64,000 nt of DNA. Origin: Calliopum simillimum. Its lineage: Eukaryota > Arthropoda > Insecta > Diptera > Lauxaniidae. The stretch spans positions 125,387,309 through 125,451,308 of the forward strand of contig OX638368.1 of NCBI GenBank assembly GCA_951812925.1. The letters are read 5' to 3'. Shown here piece after piece: positions 1 through 11,552 of this stretch. The notes beneath the pieces are model-generated. The model saw only the letters and a list, made by a program, of their open reading frames with translations. It was not told where the DNA came from and ran no database searches. Every line of letters starts with the position of its first letter. The first letter of the stretch is position 1. Made by a program: the position numbers and the translations under genes.

Positions 1-284
1 TATTCGGTGGTGGATGGAAAAAAATTGGACCAAAGCAGATCCGGCGATCTTTTATCTTTAAGAATCTGAGCACAGTTTTCGGTACTCACATTTTGCATAT
101 TCAAATCCATGTAGCTCCTGAACGTTAAAGTAAACCAAATCCCCTTCAAAATATTTTCGTCCACATAAAAGTTAAAAATTGATCACTGTGTGCCACAAGA
201 AATGCATTTTGTTATTTGTAAATGTTTTAACAGATAGTTGTAAACGCTTTGCAGAAGCACGTGCTCTACATTAAACTATGTACA

Positions 285-499
285 ACCCAAGGGAAAAAGA
301 AGTGCTTCAGAAAACCTTCTGAAGTGTTAGAACTATTCTTTCTTTTTAACATTGCATGTCCTAGTAAACACTTTTAAGCTTACCTCAGCCTTACGGAAAA
401 AGTTCTTTTGAAGCGCTTATTTGTGCTTCTAAATTTCAATGGGGACAAGCGCTTTTAAAGTGCTTGGTTCGGAAGCGCTTCAAATTTTTCCTCTTGGGA
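285..499. mobile_element. Small inverted-repeat element, family B copy 1
   Basis: Starts CCCAAGGGAAAAAGAAGTGC and ends TTTTTCCTCTTGGG. ATGTACA occurs at 278-284 and 500-506 and may be the target duplication. Copy 2 is at 6939-7519. Confidence 0.65.
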
Positions 500-1134
500 A
501 TGTACATTGCACACTTTCGTATTTAGCAATTTTTAACGAGGAATTATAACCAAAATGTATTTTCAGTTAAAGCTATATCGGTACACATGATATCGGTTTC
601 ATTTGTTCATCACTAATTCTAAAATATATCCTTATTTTATCATCCGATTTTGGTCTGCAAGGACTCAACATTTTTGTGATAAAATATATTGTTAATAAAA
701 AGAATAAGCCTTGATTTTTTTTATAAATTTTTCGGTCTGGAAAAATCTTTTGTTTGTTGTTGAGAGGTTATCCTTACTTTAAAGGATAATAACTCAGAAA
801 CTGGGAATTCAATTGAAAAATGGGAAAAATATGGCTTATTGATAGTAAATTTGACTATACAAATCCGTTTACAAAAATTAATTTTACTAGTTATTGTTTT
901 TGTTATATAGCTTTAAGTAGACCTCGAAACAGTGAGTTTTTTCACTTTTAAGCAAAAAAAACTCAGGATTCTGATGCAATAGAAAAAAAAAAAAACAAGA
1001 GAAGATTCGTAATAAGAAGTCTCAATCCACTTTAAAAGGCTTTAAAAACCAAAGACATAAAACCATAATTTACTTAGATAAATGTTTTTTATATCTTAAA
1101 ATTAACATTTTTGAAAGGTTAATGGTTTTTAATA
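500..1134. other. AT-rich spacer, nothing recognised
   Basis: Homopolymer-rich, no supportable ORF or repeat boundary. Confidence 0.6.
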
Positions 1135-1265
1135 AGTATGTTTTAATTGAACTTTTAGTCATATATTTGGAAAGACCGATTTTCATACATGTAAATTCTA
1201 TAGATGCGTTTACAAATAATTATGACAAATTAAGGAACGGATTAAAAACACGGCTATAGTGACAT
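1135..1265 (+). repeat. Family D left-end fragment
   Basis: About 130 bp matching the left part of 11165-11535, including TTGAACTTTTAGTCATATA and GAACGGATTAAAAACACGGC. No right end. Confidence 0.65.
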
Positions 1266-2517
1266 GTGTCTCGTGACATGTGTGACGATTTAGTTAGTTC
1301 AAGCTCAGTTATGCACAAACCGAGTTAGTTTGCCAGAAAAAGAGCTTTTCGATTTGTATGAGAAATTTTACGAAAAAATCAAATAAATTGTCAGAATGGT
1401 AACAAGTTCTAAATACCATTTCTTGAATATCGCTTATCTACAAAGATTTTCAAAGGAATTGAAACCAATAGTACAAATAAATATCGGTTCTTTTTCCTTC
1501 ATATGCGAATTAAAGATTCATTGTTGAAACTGTTAATTGTTTGCCACATTCTGAAGTGGCTAATAAAAACACTTTCTTTGCAAGTAAAGAAATCCTTATG
1601 AGTTCTTTGTAAAAAAAAAATGCATTATGTACGTTAAGGTGCTCATACCTCTACTTGAAAAAGTAAAAGAAAAAAATGAATCGCAGCAATTGTTGTGTAT
1701 CGCACAATAAGTGTACGTACGTAGAAGTGCAAACAAATTGAAGTGATTGGATCCACAGTATTTTGTTACAATTACTTTTATTACATTCGATTCGAGTACG
1801 TTTGTGTTTGAATTAAATTCAGATCGTGAAATAAGATTTTTTTTTCTTCTTTGTCCAAGTTTATGCTACTCAATAAAAAGTGTAGTGTTCACGTTCCACT
1901 TTTCCAACATAATACAAAAAAAAAAATTAGTTAAAGGTATCTATCTGTTCGTTGTTATTTTGAAACCATTATCCAATAAAATAAAAGCGATTCTTGACCA
2001 CGTGTTTTCTTCTTTACTCTTAGTTCAATTGATAGCAATTAATAGTAATTCGTGGTAGTGAATGGCTGACGAACCCTTTGGAGTCTGCTTCCATTTACTT
2101 TTTATTTCTTCTTATTTTATCCTTTTTTTTTCTGCAATAAACCTTTGATTACTAATGCAGCAAAATGTTTTTTTTGTCTTGCTTTTTACTTCCTTCCGTT
2201 GCATCGAAAAGGTTGTTTTTAATGTTGCGCCAAAGTGTCAATTTCGGAATTTTTTACTTTTGAGTAAAGAATATGTAAACAATTAAGGCAGCTGGTTAGT
2301 ACTTACTCACTAATACCTTGTAATACCTTGTTTCCACTGCATTGACTAGCCCCAATAAAATGATGCTTACTTAGTTTATTTTCTGACATTTGGTTTGGTT
2401 AACAAACAAACGTTTACTCTACTGGAATAGTAAAAATATTAAAGTAATTAACACTAAATTTCAAACTTAAATACACATACTTAAGCACTATTTGATGGTT
2501 CCATAAAGTAATATTTT
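1266..2517. other. AT-rich spacer
   Basis: One 103-codon ORF (1747-2058) is low-complexity and has no domain signature. Nothing else recognised. Confidence 0.6.
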
Positions 2518-2970
2518 CATATGACTGTTCTCAGAGAAATTTGGTTGGATTATCTTAAAAAAAGCTTTCAGTATAGCATTTTGAAATTTTTGCTCATATG
2601 AGAGGTGCCACGCACCTCTTGTCCCAGTTTGCCTAGTTTTTGCTCAAGGCTTGCATTAACTGTTCTTAGTGAGCGTTTTTAAGCTTTTGCTTATAAGGAA
2701 GATTCCACGCCCTCTTGTCCGAGTTCACCTTGTTTTTGCTCAAAACTTGCTTTTACTGTTTTTTATGCCTGAGTGAAACTTAGTTAGATTATCTCAAAAA
2801 ATATTTTCAGTATAGACTTTGAGTTTTTTGCTTTTTTGTTCTTACTATCTGAGTAAAATTACGTTTGAGTATCTCAAAAAAACGTTTTCAGTATAGTATT
2901 TGCTCAGAGCTTGCGCTTACCGTCCTTAGTATCTATGTGTATTTTGGTTGCATTGTATATACATAGCTAA

Positions 2971-4168
2971 CCACGGTGTGCCTTAACCCGTTCTAAATTG
3001 GACGTCGTAGCACATCAAATTTTTTTCCAGATTCTGTTTACTTATCGTTCAACTGATGTATGAAAAAATGTTCACTCGTGACTCCTCGGCTAAATTTTGA
3101 GATAATCGCTTTTCCAATTGGGGCATTTTCACATACAAAAAGAAAAAAAAAATGTTTTTTAACTACATTAAACAAAAATTAAAATAATCACAATCGATGT
3201 GTTTTGCAATGCCAAACGCGAATCCAACCTCAGAATTACTCTATCATGTATAGTTTATGAGATATTGTAACCTAAAGACCATTTTTGCCATTTTTTTAAG
3301 CTATATAACTATGTAACATATCATTTATTTGTCAAATGTGGCTTAAATACTTGAAAGCCCTAATCTTTTTCTTTAAAACCTAATTTAAATTATATTAATA
3401 TCTTCATGCTTCTAAGAGATATCGTACACCAAAATCTTGTCAAAACGGGTTTTTTGAACTTTTGTGTCTTTTTAGGTTAGGATATCTTTGAGGAAAAAAA
3501 AGATATCAACATAATTTAAATTATGTTTTAAAGGCAAAGATTAGAACTTTAAAGTTGTTTACCAGATTTAACGAAATTAAAATTTCTTTCACATTTTAAA
3601 CATGTTCAACGAACCGACTACTTCTAAATTCAGCCGTTTGACACCCCGAGTGTTGTTGTTACGTGTATGGCGTAAGGCTGAATTTTGAAATGGTCGCTTC
3701 GTTGAACATGTTTAAAATGTGAAAGAAATTTTAATTTCGTTAAATCTGGTAAACAACTTTAAAGTTCTAATCTTTGCCTTTAAAACATAATTTAAATTAT
3801 GTTGATATCTTTTTTTTCCTCAAAGATATCCTAACCTAAAAAGACACAAAAGTGCGAAAAGTCTTTAGGTTACAATATCTCATAAACTATACACGATAGA
3901 GCAATTCTAAGGTTAGATTCACATTTAACATCGCAAAACATATTGATTGTAATTATTTTAATTTTTGTTTAATGTAGTTAAAAAAAATTTTTTTTTTCCT
4001 TTTGTATGGGAAAATGCCCCAGTTGGAAAAGCGATTATCTCAAAATTTAGTCGAGGAGTCACGAGTGAAAATTTTTTTATATATCATTTGAACGATAAGT
4101 AAACAGAATCTGGAAAAAAATTTGATGAGCTACAACGTCCGATTTAGAACGGTTTAAGGCACACCATG
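2971..4168. mobile_element. Foldback element with a perfect inner hairpin, inserted in repeat A
   Basis: 1198 bp, ends near GGTGTGCC and its inverse, flanked by TAA at 2968-2970 and 4169-4171. Outer arms are diverged. The inner arms (3458-3613 and 3698-3853) are identical inverted copies of 156 bp around an 84-nt loop. The right flank, from TAACTTTGATGAC, continues as repeat A, whose undisturbed form is seen at about 63686. Confidence 0.8.
3458..3853. repeat. Perfect 156-bp inverted repeat, 84-nt loop
   Basis: By direct reading, 3458-3613 is the exact reverse complement of 3698-3853. If transcribed from either side it would fold into an unbroken 156-bp double-stranded stem. Confidence 0.9.
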
Positions 4169-4385
4169 TAACTTTGATGACTAAGGCAATTTACCAAATT
4201 TCATTGAATAATCTTGTTACTAAAAAATATTCAAATAATTTCAATTGACGGACAGACAGACATGGCTATATCGACTCAGGAGGTGACGCTAATCAAGAAT
4301 CTATATACCTTTCCATAAATGCCAATCCTCCTTCTCCGCGTTACAAACTGAAGGACAAAGTGAATATACTCTGGGTATAATACTT

Positions 4386-6938
4386 TTTTTCTATCCATCA
4401 CACGGACGGACCCCGGTTCTACGTTTGCTAAAAACATATTGGAAATAAATAGTACATAGTAGTAGAAGAAGTGGTTTGCTACCACGGTGTACATTAAGGT
4501 GGCACTTGTTACGGAAAGTTTAGACATTGATTGGAACTCCCTGTAGAAATGGTCCACAATAAACGTCTACACATCAAATTTGTAGCCGATTGGAGTAGGT
4601 TTAGAGGTCTCGTTGTGTACATAAAGTTTGAACAATCTGCAAAAAAAATAAAATAAAATAGTGGAATCAATGTATCAGGAGAACACCGAAAAATGTAAGA
4701 TTTCTGAAACTATTCTGAAAAACTTTTTCCTATGCCATTTTTCGAAATAATGAAAACCGTTTTCTAAGTAGGTGTAATTCGCCAATTTCCTTACGAATTT
4801 TGATTTTAGAACGAAATTAAACCAAAAAATTTGAGTTTCAGCACGTTTTTTTTTTTTTAATCGTTACAAAACTTGTGATTAATGGAAAAAACGTTGCGAC
4901 CTCTAAACCTTCTCCGGGTTTCATATTTGACATGTAGTAGTTTCTTGTGTACCAACACATTTCTAGAGCGTGTCCTACAAAAAAGAAGCGCATTTCCCTC
5001 CATATATATTAATCATCTCTGGCACGATGTAAAGCGAAAGTCACTGCTTTGCTTTTTTGTCTTTCTCTTTGTGCTTCATCCTATCTTCAGCTCAGTGTTA
5101 CCACGCATTTTATTGTCGTTAAAATTGAAAAATTTTTATGTAATCTTACTTAGCTTAAAGGCAACTTATTAAAAAAATTTGTACTTTGTGCAAATTTACA
5201 CACAAATACCTTTCTAATGGTATGTAACCCAAAATAGTACTCCATTTCAGAAAATGGTTTTTTATTTTGTGAAGATAAGGTACCTTTTCACTGGACGGTC
5301 ACATATATTTTTGGATCTGATATGATATGTATGAAAAGCTAAAAAAAAATCTTATTACATATATTAAAAATATTTTAAGGATTTCGTGCTATGGGAATAC
5401 TACGTTACAATATTCTACACGTAAAAAATGGCATTCATTGGAAATGAATGAAAATACGCACAACTCTTTTCATCGGTTACTTCACACCGGAGTGTTCATC
5501 AAATACCAAAATGAGTAATGATGCTGTTTACGCGCGAATAGCAAAACGTTCTCACACTTTCTTGCTGTGGATGGGTAGGAAGTTGATTTTTCCTGTGGAT
5601 TTTTTTTTTTTTTTTCGTTTTCATTTTTATTTCTACCAAACGCGCCACTATCAATGTTTCAAAATTAAAAATCATATTAAAAATTGTATTTTTTATGTAG
5701 CGTTGCTTTTTATTATTATTTTGGTTTTCTTTTTTTTTGTTGTTTTTGTTTTTATGCGGTTTCCGTGCCACCTGTTCTTCTCATTTGTTCGTCATTGTTT
5801 TGTAAAAGTAGCGAATCCTTGATATGGTACCTACCTTACTACATATATGATGCTTGTCGTTCGTATGTTAGCTTGTAGCTCTTCAGGATATTTTTGATTT
5901 TTCTCAGGTGATTGCATCATTTTGTATGGATCCTTTTTTTTCTCGCTTAGGTAGTGGTGTTAGTGGTGGTTTTTTTACTTTTCTTTTGGTCTATGCGTTC
6001 AAATCGCAATTAATTTTTAAATCATTTTTCAAACCTATCAAAATAGTAATAATAATTTGTCCGACATTTATATGATCCCTACTTCCGATTCAACTTCAAA
6101 ATGTTACACGTACATGCAATACCAAAGGACGAAACTAAAATTTTATGGTAAAATTGTATGATGCTTGAATTAAGATTTCTATGCATGGAATCAATTAAAT
6201 TTCCTAATTTGAAAAGAAATCCATAAATAAATCCAACATTAAGGATTAATGTTAGGAAATTTGTTATAGCAGATATTTATTTTCTTGACTTCGTAGTACA
6301 TATACGAATATACGTATGATAAATAATATCACAACATGCCACTGAAAAGATAAAGATCATTACACAGAACGGGAGCAATAGGCGCCTCAAAGATTACAAT
6401 TCATTCTGCATGACATTGTGTGTGTACAAGAATCGATAAGCATCGGTTGCGCCTCGGTCTGCAGCGTTTTTTGTAGACAATTGTGATCTCTAAGTGTTGT
6501 CACAACAATTCGTTACGATCGTAAAAATGTTATGAAACCAAACTTCATTTCATAGTCTATGGAAGCGCATCATTTCAAAGGTCAAAAGTAAAAAGTCAAA
6601 TACCCATAAGCCGAAATTGTTGAAACAATAACACAGCAGTAATAACAACAACACCTTGGCAAGGACAACACCTACAGGCATTTAATCTAGATCTAATTTT
6701 AACATAAGCAGAGAGATTTATATTTCAGGATATGCACATCCATACATACTCGTTCAAAGAAAGAAAATGTTGATCATTGTCACAGTAAACGCTGCTAGTA
6801 CTTAGAGGTAAGTTGAAACAAAAACTAGTACGCGTGTTAACCTACATGATATTTGCATACCGTGTCCCAGTAATTTTCAGTTTGATTAAAATGTAGGTGA
6901 ATTGAATGATAGACCAAATCTGATTACCCAAGTAATTG
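4386..6938. other. AT-rich spacer
   Basis: Several short Phe/Lys-rich ORFs on both strands near 5.3-5.9 kb are T-run artefacts. No gene or repeat boundary recognised. Confidence 0.6.
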
Positions 6939-7519
6939 CCCAAGGGGAAAATAAGTGCTTCAAAAACCCTTCTGAAGTGCATCCTTTTTACCAATAAGCG
7001 CTTCCGCTCCGTAAGGACTATACTTTCTTTTTAACATTGCATGTCATAGGATGTAGGCGAGCAAAAGCTTACCGCAGCCTTACCAAAAAAGAGTTTTTAA
7101 AGCGCCTTTTTGTAATGCTGTGGTAAGCGTTTTTTCAATAAAATTAAAAAAAAAAAATCTGGCCGCACCAGGATTTGAATCCACAACCGTCCGCGTGCTG
7201 GATATTTTCACTTACATTTACCAACTCTTTAGACCACTACACCAATGCCCGATGATATGAAAAGGTATTAAATTTGTGTATTAAGCAAATGTTGTTCAAA
7301 CAGAATTTGACATACGAATGCTCCTGCAGCCTTACATAGAATCATTGTGCAATAAGTAAATAAGTAAAAAAAAAATAAATCACCCGGGCTGGGTTCGAAC
7401 TTACGTTGTTTTTACTGCAGCCTTATAAAAAATCATTGTGAAAGTGCTTCTAAATTTCTATGGGGACAAGCACTTTTAAAGTGCTTGAATCAGAAGCGCT
7501 AGAAATTTTTCCTCTTGGG
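6939..7519. mobile_element. Family B element copy 2, enlarged by a tRNA-like insert
   Basis: Same CCCAAGG...CCTTGGG-type ends and subterminal GCGCTT-rich sequence as 285-499, but about 365 bp longer. The extra DNA holds a tRNA-like segment (7161-7250) and a second B-box-like GGGTTCGAACTT near 7391. Confidence 0.65.
7161..7250 (-). repeat. tRNA-like segment 1 (not a functional tRNA gene)
   Basis: Minus strand has an A-box match TGGTGTAGTGG and a B-box-like GGATTCAAATCC. The acceptor ends do not pair, so it is tRNA-derived rather than a gene. Confidence 0.5.
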
Positions 7520-7737
7520 TCCATACTTATTTTATTTTGTGTAGCTGTGTTTTTTATTTGATTCAAACCCATTTTATTTAGAGTGAAATGAAATCAAAAA
7601 TTAAGTAGAGGAAATACATAAAATAAGTTTGACTCAAATAAATATTTATTTCATCTGCCTATATCAAATAAATAGCATTCGAAAAAAATAAGGAGATCTT
7701 TATTTAACATTTTTGTTTTATTAATTATTTTTTTGTT

Positions 7738-7882
7738 TCAAAAATTGTCCGTAACTGCGGCTAACATGGTCCATTTTGAAGTTCCACTTTTCGATGGTGC
7801 TTTTGAACATTGCCACATATCGAGTGGTATATGGCGAATCTTTGTAGATTTTGGTTTTCATGTCGCTCCAAAGGAAAACATT
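7738..7882 (-). pseudogene. DDE transposase C-terminal scrap
   Basis: Minus strand reads NVFLWSDMKTKIYKDSP, resembling the FLWGYxKxKVY segment after the last catalytic residue of mariner-like transposases. Only about 48 codons. Confidence 0.4.
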
Positions 7883-7902
7883 TGTCTAAAAGTCTAAAAA
7901 AT

Positions 7903-8003
7903 TCCAAAAAAAAAAATGCACACGTATTTCTTGGACAATTCTAAGCATTTTATGCCTTGAACACTTTTTTGGTAAGATGCCTTCCTCTTAAGTAAAAAAA
8001 GAG
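7903..8003 (+). repeat. Diverged copy of the 13.7-kb tandem unit
   Basis: Shares TTCTTGGACAATTCTAAGCA, then ATTTTATGCC and AAGATGCCTTCCTCTT, with 13700-13900. Confidence 0.7.
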
Positions 8004-8383
8004 ATAACTCGCACAATTGTAAAGTGCACCCCATAATTAATAATTATATACTCAAAATTAACGCAATGCAAATGCAAATGTGTAAGCATGATTTTTTAAA
8101 AATTTTCCCCTCTTTGGTTTTTGAAATAATCGAATATAAATAAAAGTTAAATTTTATGGGTTTTGCAAAAATGCATCAAAAAATCTGAAAATTTGAATTT
8201 TTGCATTATTTATGTTCCTCTATCGACCAAAAAATTTTTAAGTTAATCGGAAACATGACCCGTGAAGCTTTGTCGAACTAGCGTGAAAAGCCCCACATAT
8301 TGTAATGAACAAACTTTTTAAATGTTTACATCGATGTTTTAAGAGATATTAGTTTTTTTAAACAACTCTCCTTATGTATTTAT

Positions 8384-9025
8384 AACTAGCCTTCCTTGCC
8401 CGCTTCGCTAGGCATGTTTGTTTTGTTTTTTCATTTCCAATAGCTTAGAAGATATAGATAAAAGCGTTAAGTTATACCACTGTCACGTCACCAATAAAAA
8501 TGTGTGTATCATGGAAAGTTAATTTCATTAAAAACCATCTCAAAAATTCCCAATAGCTTAGCTGGGGTGTCCCAGGAAACCATCAGTTAAGGGTTGTTGA
8601 TAATGCGTCGTAAATTTTTTCCCTCTAGTATATCTAGATACTCTTTGTTTTGACTATGAAGCCTTCGGGTGACCTTCAGGAACCTTTGTGTATTCCAAAA
8701 AACTATCAATTAAAGCTTGTTGATAGTCACCATAGATGTTTTCCCTCTAGTATGCTTAAATATTCTTCGCTTTGACTACAAAGCCTTCAGGTGACATTCA
8801 GCAAGCTTCGGGTAACCCAGAAAACTTTCAGTTAAAACTTGTTGAAAGTTCGCCATAGATATTTTCCTTCTAGTGTACCTAGATATTCATCGTTTTGACT
8901 ATGAAGCCTTCGGGAACCTTTTTGTATAGCATAAAAACCTTCCCATACCTGAGATACACTCATTCCCAAATTTCAAGCTCAATTGGCCGAGAACACAGAC
9001 ACACAGTCATTTTTATGTATACATT
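8384..9025 (+). repeat. Degenerate repeat G with ~123-bp tandem units
   Basis: Head ACTAGCCTTCCTTGCCCGC, three units marked by TTTTGACTATGAAGCCTTC (about 8651, 8773, 8897), tail with AACACAGACACACAG. A partial inverted copy is at 33635-33950. Confidence 0.65.
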
Positions 9026-9065
9026 GGTAGATAAATTAGTTTAAACATTTTAAATTATATTTAAA

Positions 9066-10050
9066 TTACAAATCTTCACCTATAAAGAAATACGATCTCA
9101 TATCGATTATCCAGTTTTTGTACCAGGCAGCTCTTGTATATATCATGTATTCACCTCTAGGTAGAGGTATATTTTTCAACATATTCTTGTCCAGCACACA
9201 GTCCTTCAAAATTATATCGTGCTAAAAATAAATGAAAAGAAAATCTAAGTCATTGCATCCAATAATGTGGCTCACATAGTTTTGAATTCGGATCATATCG
9301 TCGGTTAAGAGGCAGAACTCATTAAGTGTTTAATAATTCCTGTGCACTTAATGAACTTTGTCATATGTTTGCGACACTGGATTCTGGAAACAGTCCAAAA
9401 CTTCTTAAAAGATATTACACGTATATGCATTGCATATGTTTTTGCGAGTAATAAAAGCGGTTGGAAAAACCGAACATTTTCTAAAGTGCCACTCAAAAAG
9501 TTTGCTTGCACCATAAACGAATGTTTCCAAAATATTTGTTCATAATAATTCACATATTTTGGTTTGAATAAAAACATAAAATATAATCTTACACTTATTG
9601 GACACTTATCACCAAAATTGCTGCATTTCTTTGTTGACGCAAACACAATATTGTAAATTGGCATCTTTTTTCGATTCTCCATAAACTTACAAAAATCGAT
9701 TGTTATATTATATAAAAATGGACTATAACCATTAGCTTTTTTATAAAGGCCCACATTTATCTAAAAATATACAAACAATGTACACATATTGTAATACTTA
9801 TGTGTATACATATTTATAGAATGCATACGGTTATATTGTCCACTGGAAGTTTATAAAATTTCAAATAATAATTTAGAGAGATCTTATTACGACCCAACAC
9901 TTTTAGATCACAAGTCGAAAATTCCATCAAGGACTTGTTATACGATGTGCATTTGATATTCGTATAGCGAAGATATGAATGGACTTCTCTCAATTTAATT
10001 GAGTAATACAAAAGAAGGAATAAAGTCAGTGCGGACACTTTGATCAACAT
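9066..10050 (-). CDS. DUF1091 (ML-like) secreted protein, three exons
   Basis: Three minus-strand exons splice into a 181-residue protein. Exon 1 is 10050-9829 (74 codons), exon 2 is 9760-9593 (56 codons) and exon 3 is 9221-9066 (51 codons plus TAA). Both introns are phase 0. Intron 1 (68 nt) starts GTATGC and ends TTTTAG; intron 2 (371 nt) starts GTAAGA and ends TTTTAG. The start has a hydrophobic signal peptide (about residues 1-25). Family hallmarks are NIKCTS with Cys34, Cys47, a GLYKKANGYSPFLYNIT block followed by CKF (Cys98), KCP (Cys127) then HDIIL, and LPRGEY near residue 150. DUF1091 is a large fly family related to ML/MD-2 lipid-binding folds, with members linked to chemosensation and reproduction; the ligand here is unknown. 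The length is typical and no stop or frameshift is seen. No clear polyadenylation signal was found. Confidence 0.88.
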
Positions 10051-11164
10051 TTTAAAACTACATAAGTAAAATAAAATCCAAATTTATTTTTCCAAAAAAA
10101 AAAAAAAACAAAACGTGCGAATTAAAAACCAATTAAACAAAATTATTAACTAATTAGTTTTACATATGTATATCCAAACCAGGGTTGCTAATGTATGGCC
10201 TTTTGCTAATCAATTCCGTTTACGCACAAAACGTACATAACAAAAAGCTTTTTGGGTAAAAACTGACATTTACATTCCTTCACGGTTTTCTTCAATATAT
10301 CACTTTTTAAATTGTTAAAATCCAACCTTTACGTAATATCTATAGATACATAATATACATAATCTTAAGACAATTATGACCACACAATGCGTAAATGTGA
10401 TCTTTTATGGATTCAAATGACAAACAAAAAAGAGCGTATCCCAACATCTGCTAAGTTTGACATCTAAAACAAAAAAACTGATAAATTCAAGGTGCAATAA
10501 ATGAAAGTCGAAAAAAGTCGGAAGTAAAAAACTTATGTTGACTTAATTTTTTTTTTCGTAGATATTTTCTTCTGCTTTTGTCGAAGCTTTTCTACCTCAA
10601 GCATTGTTTCTAGAGTGCTGCCTAATAAGGCGCATGAGTCGAGTGATTAGCTACTCGAATTCTTCCACGTGTGTCAGTCAGTTAGAGAGCCAAAGTTGCA
10701 AGACAAAAACGAAAGCAAAAAGGCGCGCGTGTGGTCAAAAAGTTAACGAAGCGTTAATAAACATAAGGACCACAAGGTGTTTAACTCTTGGAAGCCTTTC
10801 ATATTGTCTTCGTGATGAAGCACAGTAAAAAAAAGAAACATTTTGTTGCTGTCTTAATTCGTACATGTTGCATATGAGTTTCGATTTTTTTTTTTCCAAT
10901 TTTAACTTGCTTGCCGCAAAATTAAGAAGTTTTCGACCACAATTATGCATTCACGAGTATTAAAAAGCAGTGCAAAATTCTTATGGCAAATTGTTTCGAA
11001 AATTTTTATACAATCAGTTTTCGACAACTAAAATCACTATTATCGAGCAATCAAAATTTGACTTGAGGTATGCACATATAAGATTATTATTAAAATATAC
11101 CATAACTTTTTTTAAGAATTTTTAAGTGTGTTACTTAATGACATGTATAAAATAAAAGAAATTT
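10051..11164. other. Upstream region of the DUF1091 gene
   Basis: No clear TATA box upstream of the gene on the minus strand. A less AT-rich patch at 10600-10790 with TCAGTCAGTT looks like a possible promoter or first exon on the plus strand, but nothing downstream supports a gene. Confidence 0.3.
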
Positions 11165-11535
11165 GTAATTGAACTTTTAGTCATATACTTGCAAAGATCG
11201 ATTTACATATAAATCTATCAATGCATTTTCTAACGCATAATTATAACAAATTAAAGAACGGATTAAAAGCACGGCTATATTGACATATGTATGTTTCGTC
11301 TTTCGCTACAAAGACTCATCAGACTATTTTTGTTGTTATAATTATAATACTTTTATTATTAAATTAATTATAATTGTGTTGAGCAGGAGTTGAACCTATG
11401 ATGGTACAGCTTTCAAACGTAGCGATTGGTTGTCTTAGACCGATGCACCATCGTTGGCCTATCACGAACTTGTGTGCTTTATACGAAAATCGATCTTTGC
11501 AAATATATGACTAGAAGTTCAATCAAAAATTTTTT
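11165..11535. mobile_element. Inverted-repeat element, family D, carrying a tRNA-like segment
   Basis: Left end TTGAACTTTTAGTCATATAC followed by TGCAAAGATCGAT; right end carries the inverse at about 11487-11530. Lies immediately left of the older mariner. Confidence 0.6.
11381..11460 (-). repeat. tRNA-like segment 2
   Basis: Minus strand A-box TGGTGCATCGG and B-box GGTTCAACTCC, inside the inverted-repeat element at 11165-11535. No proper acceptor stem. Confidence 0.5.
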
Positions 11536-11552
11536 AATATCCGATGTATGTA

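Larger units (their letters stand above)
2518..4385 (+). repeat. Dispersed repeat family A, copy 1, split by a foldback element
   Basis: Minisatellite part at 2518-2967, then the foldback 2971-4168, then the conserved tail (CGACTCAGGAGGTGACGCTA, TTACAAACTGAAGGACAAAG) ending near 4385. Other copies: 31850, 36690, 41642, 55936, 63183. Confidence 0.8.

Noticed and set aside
1747..2058. 103-codon ORF
   Set aside because: Phe/Ser/Lys-rich, driven by A/T runs, with no domain or splice context.
5327..5878. Overlapping ORFs on both strands
   Set aside because: Poly-Phe and poly-Lys translations of T/A runs, mutual shadows in AT-rich spacer.
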